This document shows, piece by piece, positions 25,317 through 34,074 of a stretch of DNA of 64,000 nt. Location: the NCBI RefSeq assembly GCF_001573155.1, contig NZ_JRWG01000004.1:1-64000 (forward strand), given 5' to 3'. Source of the stretch: Aequorivita aquimaris. Its GTDB lineage: Bacteria > Bacteroidota > Bacteroidia > Flavobacteriales > Flavobacteriaceae. A program made the position numbers and the translations under genes. Below the pieces are notes generated by a model, which was not told where the DNA came from, ran no database searches, and saw only the letters and a program-made list of their open reading frames with translations. Every line of letters starts with the position of its first letter. Position 1 is the first letter of the stretch.

Positions 25317-26249
25317 ATGAAAACAACAATTCTATCGGCAATGCTGCTCATAGCTTTCATTGCAACAGCACAGAAAAAGAACGGAACGGTCTATATTGAG
25401 CATCCGGCAATTGATGTAGTAAATGATTTTACCAAAGCATCAGCTGCGGGCGACAGAGCCAAAATGGCGAGTTACCTGACGGATGATTTCAAGGCCTATA
25501 ACGGTACTTCAGACAATGCCAACGACAAGGGGATGGATAAGGAAGCCTTTCTGGACAACCAAATGCTTTACCACGATAATTTGGACTACTATGCCATTGA
25601 GACATTTCCCGGCTCCTACCCAGATGCCATAGAGTATAAAAAGGACAATCCGGATGGCGATGTGTGGGTACAGACCTGGGATTTAATAAAGGGCGTCCAC
25701 AAAACCACTGGCGTGAAGATTGATGCCGCTTCGCACCGGCTTTATACACTTACCAAAAACAATAAAATAAGCAGGCTCATCACATACAAAAACGACGGGG
25801 TAATTGATGAAATACGCTCCAGTTTTTCCGACAGGAAAAACGGCACCATCTACAACCACCACGATTTTATAAATACAGTGAGGAAAATGATGTACGCCAT
25901 CGAGAACAACGACTGGGACAAGGCATACAGTTTTTATGATAAAGACGCCCGGTTTGTCGATTCCAGTTCACCCGATTTCAAGAGCATTTCGCTGGCAGAG
26001 CAGAAAGCCATAGACAAGCAGATACTGGACAAATTTGACGTAGCCAGTATTGATGTGGTGGGCTATCCCGATTATTTACATTACGAAATGGGTGATGCCC
26101 ACGTAGTGCAGTCCTGGTGGAACATCAACTTTATGCGCAAATCGGACAAAAAAGCAATCACGGTCCCCATCCACTACCAAATGTATTTTAATGAGGATGG
26201 TAAGATAACCAGTGAAACCGCCTATTACAACCCGAAATTGTTGGATTAG
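25317..26249 (+). CDS. Exported protein with two NTF2/SnoaL-like domains
   Basis: 310 residues with a signal peptide (cleavage after ATAQ, 18). Two NTF2-like units are visible. The first (about 30-165) has VNDFTKASAAGDRAKMASYL and DDFKAY, ending in RLITYKNDGVIDEI. The second (about 185-305) has TVRKMMYAIENNDWDKAYSF and DKDARFVD, ending in YFNEDGKITSETAYYN. Such domains often bind small ligands or isomerise steroids or polyketides. No catalytic residue is assignable. It shares cluster and layout with the genes at 27857 and 30127. Confidence 0.75.
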   Translation: MKTTILSAMLLIAFIATAQKKNGTVYIEHPAIDVVNDFTKASAAGDRAKMASYLTDDFKAYNGTSDNANDKGMDKEAFLDNQMLYHDNLDYYAIETFPGSYPDAIEYKKDNPDGDVWVQTWDLIKGVHKTTGVKIDAASHRLYTLTKNNKISRLITYKNDGVIDEIRSSFSDRKNGTIYNHHDFINTVRKMMYAIENNDWDKAYSFYDKDARFVDSSSPDFKSISLAEQKAIDKQILDKFDVASIDVVGYPDYLHYEMGDAHVVQSWWNINFMRKSDKKAITVPIHYQMYFNEDGKITSETAYYNPKLLD

Positions 26250-26262
26250 AGCGAAATCGAGG

Positions 26263-26314
26263 CGAAATCGAAATCGAAATCGAAATCGAAATCGAAATCG
26301 AAATCGAAATCGAA
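26263..26314. repeat. Hexamer tandem repeat (CGAAAT)n
   Basis: About 8.7 perfect copies of a 6-base unit directly downstream of the gene ending at 26249. A second block of the same hexamer is at 27705-27741. Intergenic and not translated on the + strand. Confidence 0.9.
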
Positions 26315-26478
26315 AGATGAAGCTGAAAACGAAGTTGGAAATATTGCGGAAATGACAAGCATTGCAAATTCGTCCTACGTCCTAAAGTCTTAAGTCAAAA
26401 GAAACTCCCCGGTTTATAAAGAGAAACAATTCAATTTTAACCCGTTTCCGCCTATCGTGGAAACACAAATTTAAAATC

Positions 26479-27252
26479 ATGAGAAAATTACTTTTTACAC
26501 TGCTTTTACTGCCTTTTTTGGCACTATCGCAAAACAGCACCGAATACGCCGTATTCGAAAATGACGTGTTAACGCCAAATCCCACACAGATAAGCCAATT
26601 TGAAAGAGGGATTACCGCGCACAACAAAAAATACCACGGCGACGGACCCCATGGAGTTCGCGTGTATTGGATTTCCAATGGACCCAGAACCGGTCGCTAC
26701 GTTTGGGTTATGGGCCCATTCCCATGGAGCTCCATGGACCATGGCCCCGCACAAAAAGAAGGCCACGATGCCGATTGGCGCGACAACGTAAGTCCATACC
26801 TCATGCCTGGTAGCGGATTCGAGAGTTCATATTGGAAATTCAATGCAGACATGTCGCGCTTTCCAAAGGACTTCACCATTAAGAACATGGCCGTGGATAT
26901 GTGGGATATTAAACGCGGTAAATACAAAGAGGCAATGGCCTTGGTTAAAAAAGTCCACGATGTGTACGCCGCAAAATCGCCTAATGAAACCTTTGGTATT
27001 TACACCAACGAATTCCCCAGTACCAAGGAAGGAAAGGATCTGGCGGTCATTTCATTTTTTGACAAATCGGCATGGCTGGGCGAAGACCACAGCATCGCCA
27101 AAAAATACGATGAAATGAACGGCACCGGAAGTTGGGACCAGTTTTTAAAGGACTGGATGGACGTGACCAATGGCGGCGAGACCGAAATTTGGATGTATGT
27201 CCCGGAATTAAGTGGCATTAGTGGCGACGTAAAAGCCGCTGCTAGAAACTAA
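26479..27252 (+). CDS. Exported protein, unknown
   Basis: 257 residues with a signal peptide (MRKLLFTLLLLPFLALSQ). The mature protein is aromatic-rich, with ISQFERGITAHNKKYHGDGP and a glycine/proline/tryptophan stretch around 70-90 (GRYVWVMGPFPWSSMDHGP). Its second half resembles the dimeric alpha-beta barrel pattern in spacing (KYKEAMALVKKVHDVYAAKS). I cannot name the family. It is flanked by the hexamer repeat upstream and a GGCAGG hairpin downstream. Confidence 0.65.
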   Translation: MRKLLFTLLLLPFLALSQNSTEYAVFENDVLTPNPTQISQFERGITAHNKKYHGDGPHGVRVYWISNGPRTGRYVWVMGPFPWSSMDHGPAQKEGHDADWRDNVSPYLMPGSGFESSYWKFNADMSRFPKDFTIKNMAVDMWDIKRGKYKEAMALVKKVHDVYAAKSPNETFGIYTNEFPSTKEGKDLAVISFFDKSAWLGEDHSIAKKYDEMNGTGSWDQFLKDWMDVTNGGETEIWMYVPELSGISGDVKAAARN

Positions 27253-27275
27253 CAACACTTTGCGCCCTTTGCGCC

Positions 27276-27305
27276 CCTGCCTACCAGACGGTAACGGCAG
27301 GCAGG
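27276..27305. repeat. CCTGCCT/AGGCAGG hairpin repeat
   Basis: CCTGCCT (27276-27282) and AGGCAGG (27299-27305) form a hairpin. Related to the repeat at 13559. Confidence 0.5.
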
Positions 27306-27370
27306 TTTGCGGTAAAATGTACCCACCGCAGAGGCGCAGAGTACGCTAAGAAATTGTATAAAACAATAGT

Positions 27371-27706
27371 ATGAAAACTTACGAAACCCAATGGAGCAAA
27401 GCAGAGCTGAAAACATACATTCTGATGCTCTGCGCCAAAGCAGATAAATTGGAAACCGAGGAAGAAATAGCCCTGATAAAAAAGAAAACTTCTGAAGAAA
27501 TGTTCGAAAAAATGTACCGGGAATTTCAGAATGATGACGAAGATGAAAGTCTTGAAAAAATACAGGACGCACTGGAACGGCACCAATACTCTGAACTGGA
27601 ACTGTGCGAGTTGAAAAGGGAAATCCAGCAAATCTTTGCCGCAGACCGCAAGGTCCCGATGGCCGAAAGCAATCTGGGAAGGATTTTGGAGAATATTATT
27701 TACTGA
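27371..27706 (+). CDS. Small acidic helical protein, TerB-like
   Basis: 111 residues, no signal peptide, entirely helical in appearance with many Glu/Lys. The pattern ILMLCAKADKLETEEEIALI and the later CELKREIQQIFAADRKVPMAE recall TerB-like helical bundles, where D and E pairs can bind metal. This is only a resemblance. It is the one apparently cytosolic small protein among exported neighbours. The stop codon runs straight into the hexamer repeat. Confidence 0.55.
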   Translation: MKTYETQWSKAELKTYILMLCAKADKLETEEEIALIKKKTSEEMFEKMYREFQNDDEDESLEKIQDALERHQYSELELCELKREIQQIFAADRKVPMAESNLGRILENIIY

Positions 27707-27741
27707 AATCGAAATCGAAATCGAAATCGAAACTGAAACTG
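27705..27741. repeat. Second hexamer tandem repeat (GAAATC/GAAACT)
   Basis: Five GAAATC units, then two GAAACT units, overlapping the stop codon of the gene ending at 27706. Same unit as 26263-26314. Confidence 0.85.
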
Positions 27742-27777
27742 AAGATGATCCCGGCAACACCCTAAGAAGATGAATTT

Positions 27778-27819
27778 CCTACAAGGTGTTCCCCGCCCTT
27801 CAGCGGGGGTCCTTGTAGG
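27778..27819. repeat. CCTACAAGG/CCTTGTAGG interspersed hairpin
   Basis: The outer stem CCTACAAGG (27778-27786)/CCTTGTAGG (27811-27819) encloses an inner CCCCGC (27791-27796)/GCGGGG (27803-27808) stem. The right arm continues TATAA, as does the related copy inside trpF (49724-49750). Confidence 0.7.
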
Positions 27820-27856
27820 TATAATCATCGAAGTTGTAAATGAAAATTAAGAAATA

Positions 27857-28846
27857 ATGAAAATTATAATACAAATCCTGTTTTTGTTATTTGTGGGTTT
27901 CGCAATAAACGCCCAAGGCGCAGACCCGCATGGGAGTGCCGAATCTGCAATTACAGGAATGGTTTCTACGGAAATAAAAAACCACAAAAACTTGGATAAA
28001 ATGGGTAGTCAAAAGCATCTAACTAGTTCAGAAAAAGTTTATGCCAAAGACGAAGCAGACGTAAAGGCAACAATCGAACAATTTCTGATTGTAGCAGGCA
28101 ACTACCAGCTCGACAAAATGGAAAAAATGATGGCCGACAATGCAAGTCTCGCAACCAAAAGATTAAGGGACGGCAAATGGACTACTGAAACCATGTTGAT
28201 GCGCGACTATTTTGAAGCGGGGAAAATTAGAACAAACCGGCCTTATTTTGAACCCGTAAAAGAATACACAATACGTGTAAGCGAGGGGCAATTGGCATTC
28301 GTAAAAGCCGATGCCGTATTACATGCTTTTGGAGTGCCGCTTTTGCACAACATCGATTATTTCACATTGCTAAAGGAAAACGGGGCTTGGAAGTTTATCA
28401 ATATTTCGTTCACCTCAACCCTTATTCCGGAAACTGAAAGAATTTATGACCCAATCGTTTTCGCCAAAAGCTACGCCCAGGCTTGGTGCAGCCAAAACCC
28501 AGATTTTGTGGCGTTGTTTTATGCCGAAAATTGTTCGCTAAACATAAACAATAGCACGCCCTCAGTTGGAAGAACCGCCATTGCAAAGTCTGCCAAGGCC
28601 TTTATGGAAAATTTTCCTGACGATATGGTCGTGGCTTTTGACAAATTGGTCAAAACTCCCATAGGAACAGAATTCCATTGGACCTTAACCGGAACCAACA
28701 CCGGCCCCAACGGCACCGGAAAAAAAGTAAACATAAGCGGTTTTGAACTTTGGCAATTGGACGAAAACGGTTTGATAAAAGAATCCAAAGGCAGTTTTGA
28801 TGGTGAAGAATATAGCCGGCAGATTAAATATGGCGTGGGATATTGA
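27857..28846 (+). CDS. Exported two-domain NTF2/SnoaL-like protein
   Basis: 329 residues with a signal peptide (cleavage after INAQ). The first NTF2-like unit (about 65-195) contains VKATIEQFLIVAGNYQLDKMEK and DNASLATKR, ending in YFTLLKENGAWKFINISF. The second (about 205-325) has FAKSYAQAWCSQNPDFVALF, then ENCSLNIN, and ends VNISGFELWQLDENGLIKES. That second unit closely follows the SnoaL polyketide-cyclase layout. The ligand is unknown. It is probably periplasmic. Confidence 0.75.
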   Translation: MKIIIQILFLLFVGFAINAQGADPHGSAESAITGMVSTEIKNHKNLDKMGSQKHLTSSEKVYAKDEADVKATIEQFLIVAGNYQLDKMEKMMADNASLATKRLRDGKWTTETMLMRDYFEAGKIRTNRPYFEPVKEYTIRVSEGQLAFVKADAVLHAFGVPLLHNIDYFTLLKENGAWKFINISFTSTLIPETERIYDPIVFAKSYAQAWCSQNPDFVALFYAENCSLNINNSTPSVGRTAIAKSAKAFMENFPDDMVVAFDKLVKTPIGTEFHWTLTGTNTGPNGTGKKVNISGFELWQLDENGLIKESKGSFDGEEYSRQIKYGVGY

Positions 28847-28879
28847 AATAGATTTTTTACTCAAAATAAGTTTAAATGA

Positions 28880-28963
28880 AACCACAAAGAACACTAAGAA
28901 GACACAAAGCACACAAAGCAATTCTTTGTGTACTCTGTGAAAAACATTGTGCCCTTTGTGGTT
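28880..28963. repeat. Long inverted repeat AACCACAAAG/CTTTGTGGTT
   Basis: Outer arms AACCACAAAG (28880-28889) and CTTTGTGGTT (28954-28963), with an inner CACAAAG (28912-28918)/CTTTGTG (28924-28930) hairpin. Similar in design to 32588-32644. Confidence 0.75.
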
Positions 28964-29000
28964 CAATAACGATAAACAACCATTAAAAACGATTCATAAA

Positions 29001-29519
29001 ATGAAAACAACAAAACTTACAACAATAGCACTCGTTTTGGTAGCAGCAATTTCGCTATCTAGCTGTAACCAAAAGACCAAGACTGAAACAACAGTAGAAA
29101 AATCCGAACCCACGGAAACCGTTGTGGTAGATGAAACCCCAGACTATTTCCTGCTGCGTCCCGAAGTTGAAAAAGCCTATGGCTACTCGCATGCCGTAAA
29201 AATTGGCAACGACATAAAAATTTCCGGAGCGGTAAGTATGGACGATGAAGGCAACCCAACCGCTGTGGGCGACATAGAACAACAAATGAAAAACTGCTAT
29301 GCCGATCTGGAAAAAGTATTGGCGCATTACGGCTGCACTTTTGACGATGTGGTCGTGGAAAATGTATTTACTACCAACATGCCCAAGTTTTTGGAAGTGG
29401 CGGCCTTTAGAGCAGAAATCTATAAAAACCATTTCCCCACAGGCTCGTGGCTTGGGGTAAAGGAATTGGCACTCCCGGAATTTATGATAGAGATTGAGAT
29501 GGAAGTATACAAAAAATAG
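29001..29519 (+). CDS. RidA-family lipoprotein
   Basis: 172 residues from the ATG at 29001, which gives a lipoprotein signal with lipobox SLSSC. The frame is open further upstream but lacks a signal there. The mature domain is RidA/YjgF-like: GYSHAVKIGNDIKISGAVSM, then QQMKNCYADLEKVLAHYGCT and VVVENVFTTNM. The end, PTGSWLGVKELALPEFMIEI, has a Trp-Leu-Gly where classic RidA enzymes carry R in the imine-deaminase pocket. It may therefore bind rather than deaminate. It is unusual for the family in being predicted as membrane-anchored. Confidence 0.82.
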   Translation: MKTTKLTTIALVLVAAISLSSCNQKTKTETTVEKSEPTETVVVDETPDYFLLRPEVEKAYGYSHAVKIGNDIKISGAVSMDDEGNPTAVGDIEQQMKNCYADLEKVLAHYGCTFDDVVVENVFTTNMPKFLEVAAFRAEIYKNHFPTGSWLGVKELALPEFMIEIEMEVYKK

Positions 29520-29544
29520 ATTTACGAATACTAAAAAACATATT

Positions 29545-29997
29545 ATGAAAACACTTAGAAATTACCCGTTAATCATTGCTGTCTTTGCAATAACGGCAGC
29601 TTCATTTGGCCAATAAAAATTGGATGCTTCAACTTTTGCCTATAATACAGGAAATCCTGCCGATTGGCCCGCAGCGCTGGACGCAGTGGTAGCCGCACCC
29701 CAAAACCATAAAATTTTATTGGAAAACGACAAGGTGAGGGTTTTGGAGGTAACACTTTTACCGGGCGAAAAGGAACCGCTGCACCATCATCAATGGCCAA
29801 GCACGCTTTATATACTAAGTGCGGGAGATTTTGTGGATTATGACGCCCAAGGCAATGTAATTCTCGATTCGCGAAAATTCCCCGAACAACCAACGTTTCC
29901 ACTAACCATATTCAAAAATGCCGAAGCGCCACATCAAGCCGAAAACCTGAGTAAAACAGAAATCATCAAGCTTATTCGGGTTGAAATGAAACAATAA
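29545..29997 (+). pseudogene. Exported cupin gene with in-frame stop at codon 24
   Basis: An ATG at 29545 opens a good signal peptide (MKTLRNYPLIIAVFAITAAS, then FGQ). It is followed at once by TAA (29614-29616) in the same frame, and the rest of a cupin-like protein continues to 29997. That remainder contains HKILLENDKVRVLEVTLLPG and the metal-binding PLHHHQWPSTLYILS. Restart at TTG 29620 would make a cytosolic cupin of 125 residues. A single nonsense change, or a base-call error, at the signal cleavage site explains this best. Neighbours are exported proteins, so export was surely intended. Confidence 0.75.
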
Positions 29998-30126
29998 ATA
30001 AATTACCTCGGGGCATTTCCGTGAGCTATTAAAATTTCAAATTCTAAATTCCAAAAGGAAGCGAGATAGAGCCTCCGGGAATGGAACCCAAAAAAAATTA
30101 TATAGTAAGTCATAAAACAAACAAAT

Positions 30127-31005
30127 ATGAAAACGTCAAAATTACTTTTAGCCATCGCTTTTTTGAGCATTACAACAGTATTTGCCCAAAAAAGCAACAT
30201 TGAAAAAGACCTGAAAATGTACGAACGGGTTTGGAGCGATATCGTCAACAAAGGTCAGATTGAACTTATCAACGACAAACACTTCGACCCCAACGTCGTG
30301 CAGCTCAACAATACGGGAAATCTTGAAGGCATCGCAGCGTTTCGGGATTATTACCAAAACTTCCTGACCGGATTTTCCAATATAAAATTTACCGTGAAGG
30401 ACATTTTTGGCCAAGGCAACAATATCGCAAAACATTGGAGTTTTACAGGACAACACACTGGCAATTTCTTCGGCATTCCACCAACGGGAAAAATGGTAGA
30501 TGTAGAAGGCGTTACCCTCGTAAAAATGAAAGACGGCCGCATTGTGCAGGAGCAGGATTTTATGGACCCGAACGTGATGATGCAGCAACTGGGTCTGGCT
30601 TCCGACCCTAACAACATTACCGTGGTCAACAATATGTACAAAGCTTTTGGGGCTGGCGATATTCCAACCGTCCTTGCCGGTATGGGCCCAAAAATAGTTT
30701 GGAATGAAGCCGAAAGCAATTCCCTTGCAGATGGCAATCCATACATTGGCCCAGACGCGGTATTAAATGGCGTTTTCGCAAGGCTTGGCGCGGACCACGA
30801 ATATTTTAAACTGGAAGACATCAAATTGCACAATATGGACAACAATCAAGTGCTGGCAACGCTTCGTTATGATGCCAAAGTAAAGAAAACCGGAAAGACC
30901 TATTACGCCCAAGTTGCACATCTTTGGACACTCAAGGATGGAAAGGTTGTCGCATTTCAGCAGTTTTTGGATACCGAGAAAGTGGCCGAGGCGATGGAAA
31001 ATTAA
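30127..31005 (+). CDS. Exported SnoaL/ester-cyclase-like two-domain protein
   Basis: 292 residues with a signal peptide (cleavage after VFAQ, 21). The first domain (25-155) is a SnoaL ester-cyclase type: DKHFDPNVVQLNNTGNLEG, YQNFLTGFSNIKFTVKDIF and KHWSFTGQHTGNFFGIPPTG, then VTLVKMKDGRIVQEQDFMD. The second (about 165-290) is the SnoaL-like Ketosteroid-isomerase type, with NNMYKAFGAGDIPTVLAGMG and AHLWTLKDGKVVAFQQFLD. It is the clearest enzyme-like member of the cluster. Confidence 0.82.
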   Translation: MKTSKLLLAIAFLSITTVFAQKSNIEKDLKMYERVWSDIVNKGQIELINDKHFDPNVVQLNNTGNLEGIAAFRDYYQNFLTGFSNIKFTVKDIFGQGNNIAKHWSFTGQHTGNFFGIPPTGKMVDVEGVTLVKMKDGRIVQEQDFMDPNVMMQQLGLASDPNNITVVNNMYKAFGAGDIPTVLAGMGPKIVWNEAESNSLADGNPYIGPDAVLNGVFARLGADHEYFKLEDIKLHNMDNNQVLATLRYDAKVKKTGKTYYAQVAHLWTLKDGKVVAFQQFLDTEKVAEAMEN

Positions 31006-31152
31006 ATTTTCAACTAAAACGGAGCAAGCCGTAAACTGAAAAGAGTAGGCATTAACAATTTAAATCAAACAAAATTCAAGCAGAAAAGGCAGTTTCCCCA
31101 TGTCGCCAATAAAAAAGGAGGATTTTAATCCTCCCCCTTAAAACCTAAAATC

Positions 31153-32517
31153 ATGGCAAAAGAAACTATTATCAGAAAAAAAAGATTGGGCAGAATCTTA
31201 ACCGATAATGCCTTAACCAGGTATATTACCTTTTCGGCACTTTATATCGCCCAGGGAATTCCCGAAGGCATTACCTTTTTTGCAATTCCCGCCTGGTTGG
31301 CGATGAACGGCAAGTCGGCCATGGAAATCGCAGCCTATGTGGGGGTTGTTGGGATTCCATGGAGCTTTAAAATTGTGATTGCGCCTTTGATCGATCGTTT
31401 CACCCTGTTGGCAATGGGCAGAAAAAGACCGTGGGTCATTTTTGGGCAGCTTGGTTTAATTATAAGTTTTTTATGTATCGGGTTGATTCCAGATCCATTG
31501 AACAATCTCTCCGCCTTAATGGTTGCGGGTTTTTTCATCAGTTTTTTCGGCGCATTTCAGGACGTGGCAACCGATGGGATGGCCGTGGATGTAATTCCCG
31601 AGAACGAACAGGCCCGGGCCAATGGCCTTATGTGGGGGGCGAAAACCATTGGCATTTCGGCCTCGTTGCTTATCGGTACTTGGCTTATCAATACGTTTGG
31701 TTTCCCAACGGCTATCTCTTCCCTTTCCATTGCGGTGGCAACCATTATGCTTTTCCCGATTTACTTTAAGGAACGGCCCGGCGAAAAGACAATGCCCTGG
31801 ACAGCCGGGGCAGTTTCCCCAGATTCAAAGCAGACACAATTGCGAAGCTGGAAACACATTTTTAAATGCCTTTACAAGGTTCTTCGGTTAAAATCGAGCT
31901 TGGTGTTTGGCCTCGGGGTTTTTGCCGTGGGTTTAATGTTCGGACTTATTGACACGCTACTGCCTATTTTCAGCATTCAGGAATTGGGGTGGACAAATTC
32001 GTATTTTTCAAATGTATTTTCCATTACAACGGTAATTGGAGGCTTTTTGGGCATGTTCATCGGGGGCTATCTGGTGGACTATTTTGGGAAAATCAAAATG
32101 CTTTCATTGTATTTATTTTTCTTGACCCTGCTTATAGCCGTATTTGCATCCCTATCCAATCTATGGGGCAATAATTTAATTGTTTACGCCTTTATCCTTT
32201 CCTATTACACGCTATATACGTTTTTGTGTATTGCGGTGTTCGCATCGGCCATGCACCTTTGCTGGAAAACCGTTGCCGCGACCCAATTCACACTTTATAT
32301 GGCGCTTTCAAATATGGGGCGCGCTGCCGGGGCTGCAATGCTCGGGGTCTTGAAAACAAATTTTACTTGGGAAATCGTCTTTCTCATTATAGCCGCTATG
32401 CCCGTGATTATGATAATCCTTATTCAACTTATAAACTTTAAGAAACACCGGGTGACCGTGGATAGCTTTGTTATTTTGAAACAAACGGTCGTGGCGCCAC
32501 CGGTATTAAAAGATTGA
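31153..32517 (+). CDS. MFS transporter, AmpG-like
   Basis: 454 residues, twelve predicted membrane segments. The first (FSALYIAQGIPEGITFFAIP) and the loop DRFTLLAMGRKRPWVIFGQ, a variant of the major-facilitator A motif, resemble AmpG/acetyl-CoA-transporter-like carriers. FQDVATDGMAVDVIPENEQARAN follows in helix 4-5. It would move a small solute such as a muropeptide across the inner membrane. The link to the preceding exported proteins is only positional. Confidence 0.85.
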   Translation: MAKETIIRKKRLGRILTDNALTRYITFSALYIAQGIPEGITFFAIPAWLAMNGKSAMEIAAYVGVVGIPWSFKIVIAPLIDRFTLLAMGRKRPWVIFGQLGLIISFLCIGLIPDPLNNLSALMVAGFFISFFGAFQDVATDGMAVDVIPENEQARANGLMWGAKTIGISASLLIGTWLINTFGFPTAISSLSIAVATIMLFPIYFKERPGEKTMPWTAGAVSPDSKQTQLRSWKHIFKCLYKVLRLKSSLVFGLGVFAVGLMFGLIDTLLPIFSIQELGWTNSYFSNVFSITTVIGGFLGMFIGGYLVDYFGKIKMLSLYLFFLTLLIAVFASLSNLWGNNLIVYAFILSYYTLYTFLCIAVFASAMHLCWKTVAATQFTLYMALSNMGRAAGAAMLGVLKTNFTWEIVFLIIAAMPVIMIILIQLINFKKHRVTVDSFVILKQTVVAPPVLKD

Positions 32518-32587
32518 TTTCAAAAAAGAAAATCCATTGCGGGAATTTGTTTCGGGTTTTCAATGCGAATGAAAAAAATAAATTAGC

Positions 32588-32644
32588 ACCACAGAGACAC
32601 AGAGAACACGAAGAAATCTCTGTGCGCTCTGTGCGCTCTGTGGT
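32588..32644. repeat. Long inverted repeat ACCACAGAG/CTCTGTGGT
   Basis: Arms ACCACAGAG (32588-32596) and CTCTGTGGT (32636-32644), with internal repeats of CTCTGTG on the right side. It lies just upstream of the permease gene and is related to 28880-28963. Confidence 0.75.
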
Positions 32645-32670
32645 AAAAAAATTCAACTAACTAACAAAAA

Positions 32671-33975
32671 ATGATTCAAAAAGAAGAAGGATTAAAAAGA
32701 AGAGTTGGTGTATTCGGTTTATCAGCTAATATTGTCAACATTATCATCGGCTCTGGAATTTTTGTACTGCCTGCAATTGTGGCTAGTTATATGGGGGCAT
32801 CCAGCATCATTGCTTACCTTTTTTGTGGTTTGTTAATGGCAATGGTCATGCTTTGCTTCGCTGAAGCGGGCAGTAAAGTAACAAACACCGGCGGCCCCTA
32901 CACCTACATTGAAACAGCTTTTGGAGATTATGCAGGATTTATTGGCGGCTTTTTTGCCGTTGGAAGCAATCTGTTTGCAGATGCAGCCGTATCCAATGCC
33001 TTAGTAAACGTTGTTGCTTCGGCATACCCAGTTTTTGAAAATGGATGGCCACGATTTCTATTTTTATTTATACTTTTTTATGGTTTGGTTTACGTAAATG
33101 TTATTGGCTTAAAACAAGGCATCGGTTTAGTTAAATTCAATACCATTATTAAGCTAATACCTTTGCTATTACTGATCGCAATTGGTTTTAAGGATGTTTC
33201 TATAAGCAATTTGTATTTTCAAAATATGCCTAGCATAAAAACATTAAGTGAAACATCACTTATTTTATTTTTTGCTTTTCAAGGTTGTGAAACGGGAATT
33301 ATAGTTGGCGGTGAAGTTATAAACCCAAAACGTACAATTCCCAGAGCTATCTTAATAAGTATTGCAACAGTTGTGGTTATCTATGTGTTAATTCAAACTG
33401 TTTCGCAAGGTGTTTTAGGGGATGCTTTACCAAATTTTACAGCGGCGCCACTTGCTGAAACTGCCAAAGTAGTTTTTGGACCACTTGGATTTACGCTTTT
33501 AATTGTAGGTGCCGTTATCTCTATGTTTGGATATATGAGCGGAACAATTCTTAATAGTCCAAGAATAGTTTACGCACTTGCAAGGGATAAAGTCATCCCA
33601 ATAAAGGCACTTTCCGAAATTCACAAATCATTTGCTACGCCTTACATAGCAATTATTATATATGCTACTATCGGTTTTATGCTGGCTGTTTCTGGCAGTT
33701 TTGAACAATTGGCTGTCATAGCCAGTAGCTCTATGCTAATTCTTTATTTGGGAGTAGCACTATCAGTAATTAAGCTGCGCAAATCGCAGAAAAATTTCGA
33801 AGGCGGATTTAAAATCCCAGGGGGTTGGGCTGTACCCATTTTGGCTATTGCAATAATTTTATACTTTTTATCAAGTCTTTCGGCAAATGAAATGATTGGC
33901 ACCGGACTATTTATAGGTATATTAACGCTTATATTTTTCGCAATTAAATTTTTTAAAAAGAAAGTAGTATCATAA
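32671..33975 (+). CDS. APC-family amino acid permease
   Basis: 434 residues, about twelve membrane segments. The first helix carries the unwound substrate-binding motif IVNIIIGSGIFVLP (about 21-34). Helices 2-3 have EAGSKVTNTGGPYTYIETAFG, the typical APC signature, and FQGCETGIIVGGEVINPKRTIP is the helix 6 region. It takes up or exchanges amino acids at the inner membrane. Base composition is more AT-rich than its upstream neighbours. A hairpin repeat lies directly upstream. Confidence 0.9.
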   Translation: MIQKEEGLKRRVGVFGLSANIVNIIIGSGIFVLPAIVASYMGASSIIAYLFCGLLMAMVMLCFAEAGSKVTNTGGPYTYIETAFGDYAGFIGGFFAVGSNLFADAAVSNALVNVVASAYPVFENGWPRFLFLFILFYGLVYVNVIGLKQGIGLVKFNTIIKLIPLLLLIAIGFKDVSISNLYFQNMPSIKTLSETSLILFFAFQGCETGIIVGGEVINPKRTIPRAILISIATVVVIYVLIQTVSQGVLGDALPNFTAAPLAETAKVVFGPLGFTLLIVGAVISMFGYMSGTILNSPRIVYALARDKVIPIKALSEIHKSFATPYIAIIIYATIGFMLAVSGSFEQLAVIASSSMLILYLGVALSVIKLRKSQKNFEGGFKIPGGWAVPILAIAIILYFLSSLSANEMIGTGLFIGILTLIFFAIKFFKKKVVS

Positions 33976-34074
33976 AATTAGTGAAGGTATGAGTCAGTGT
34001 TTTAAGCATTTGCACAAAAAGTGCTTATCGTTTCAAAAATGGTTATCTTTAAACTATTATCCAAATTATTAATT

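Noticed and set aside
26263..26314. CRISPR array
   Set aside because: The unit is a 6-base tandem repeat without spacers. No cas genes are seen anywhere.
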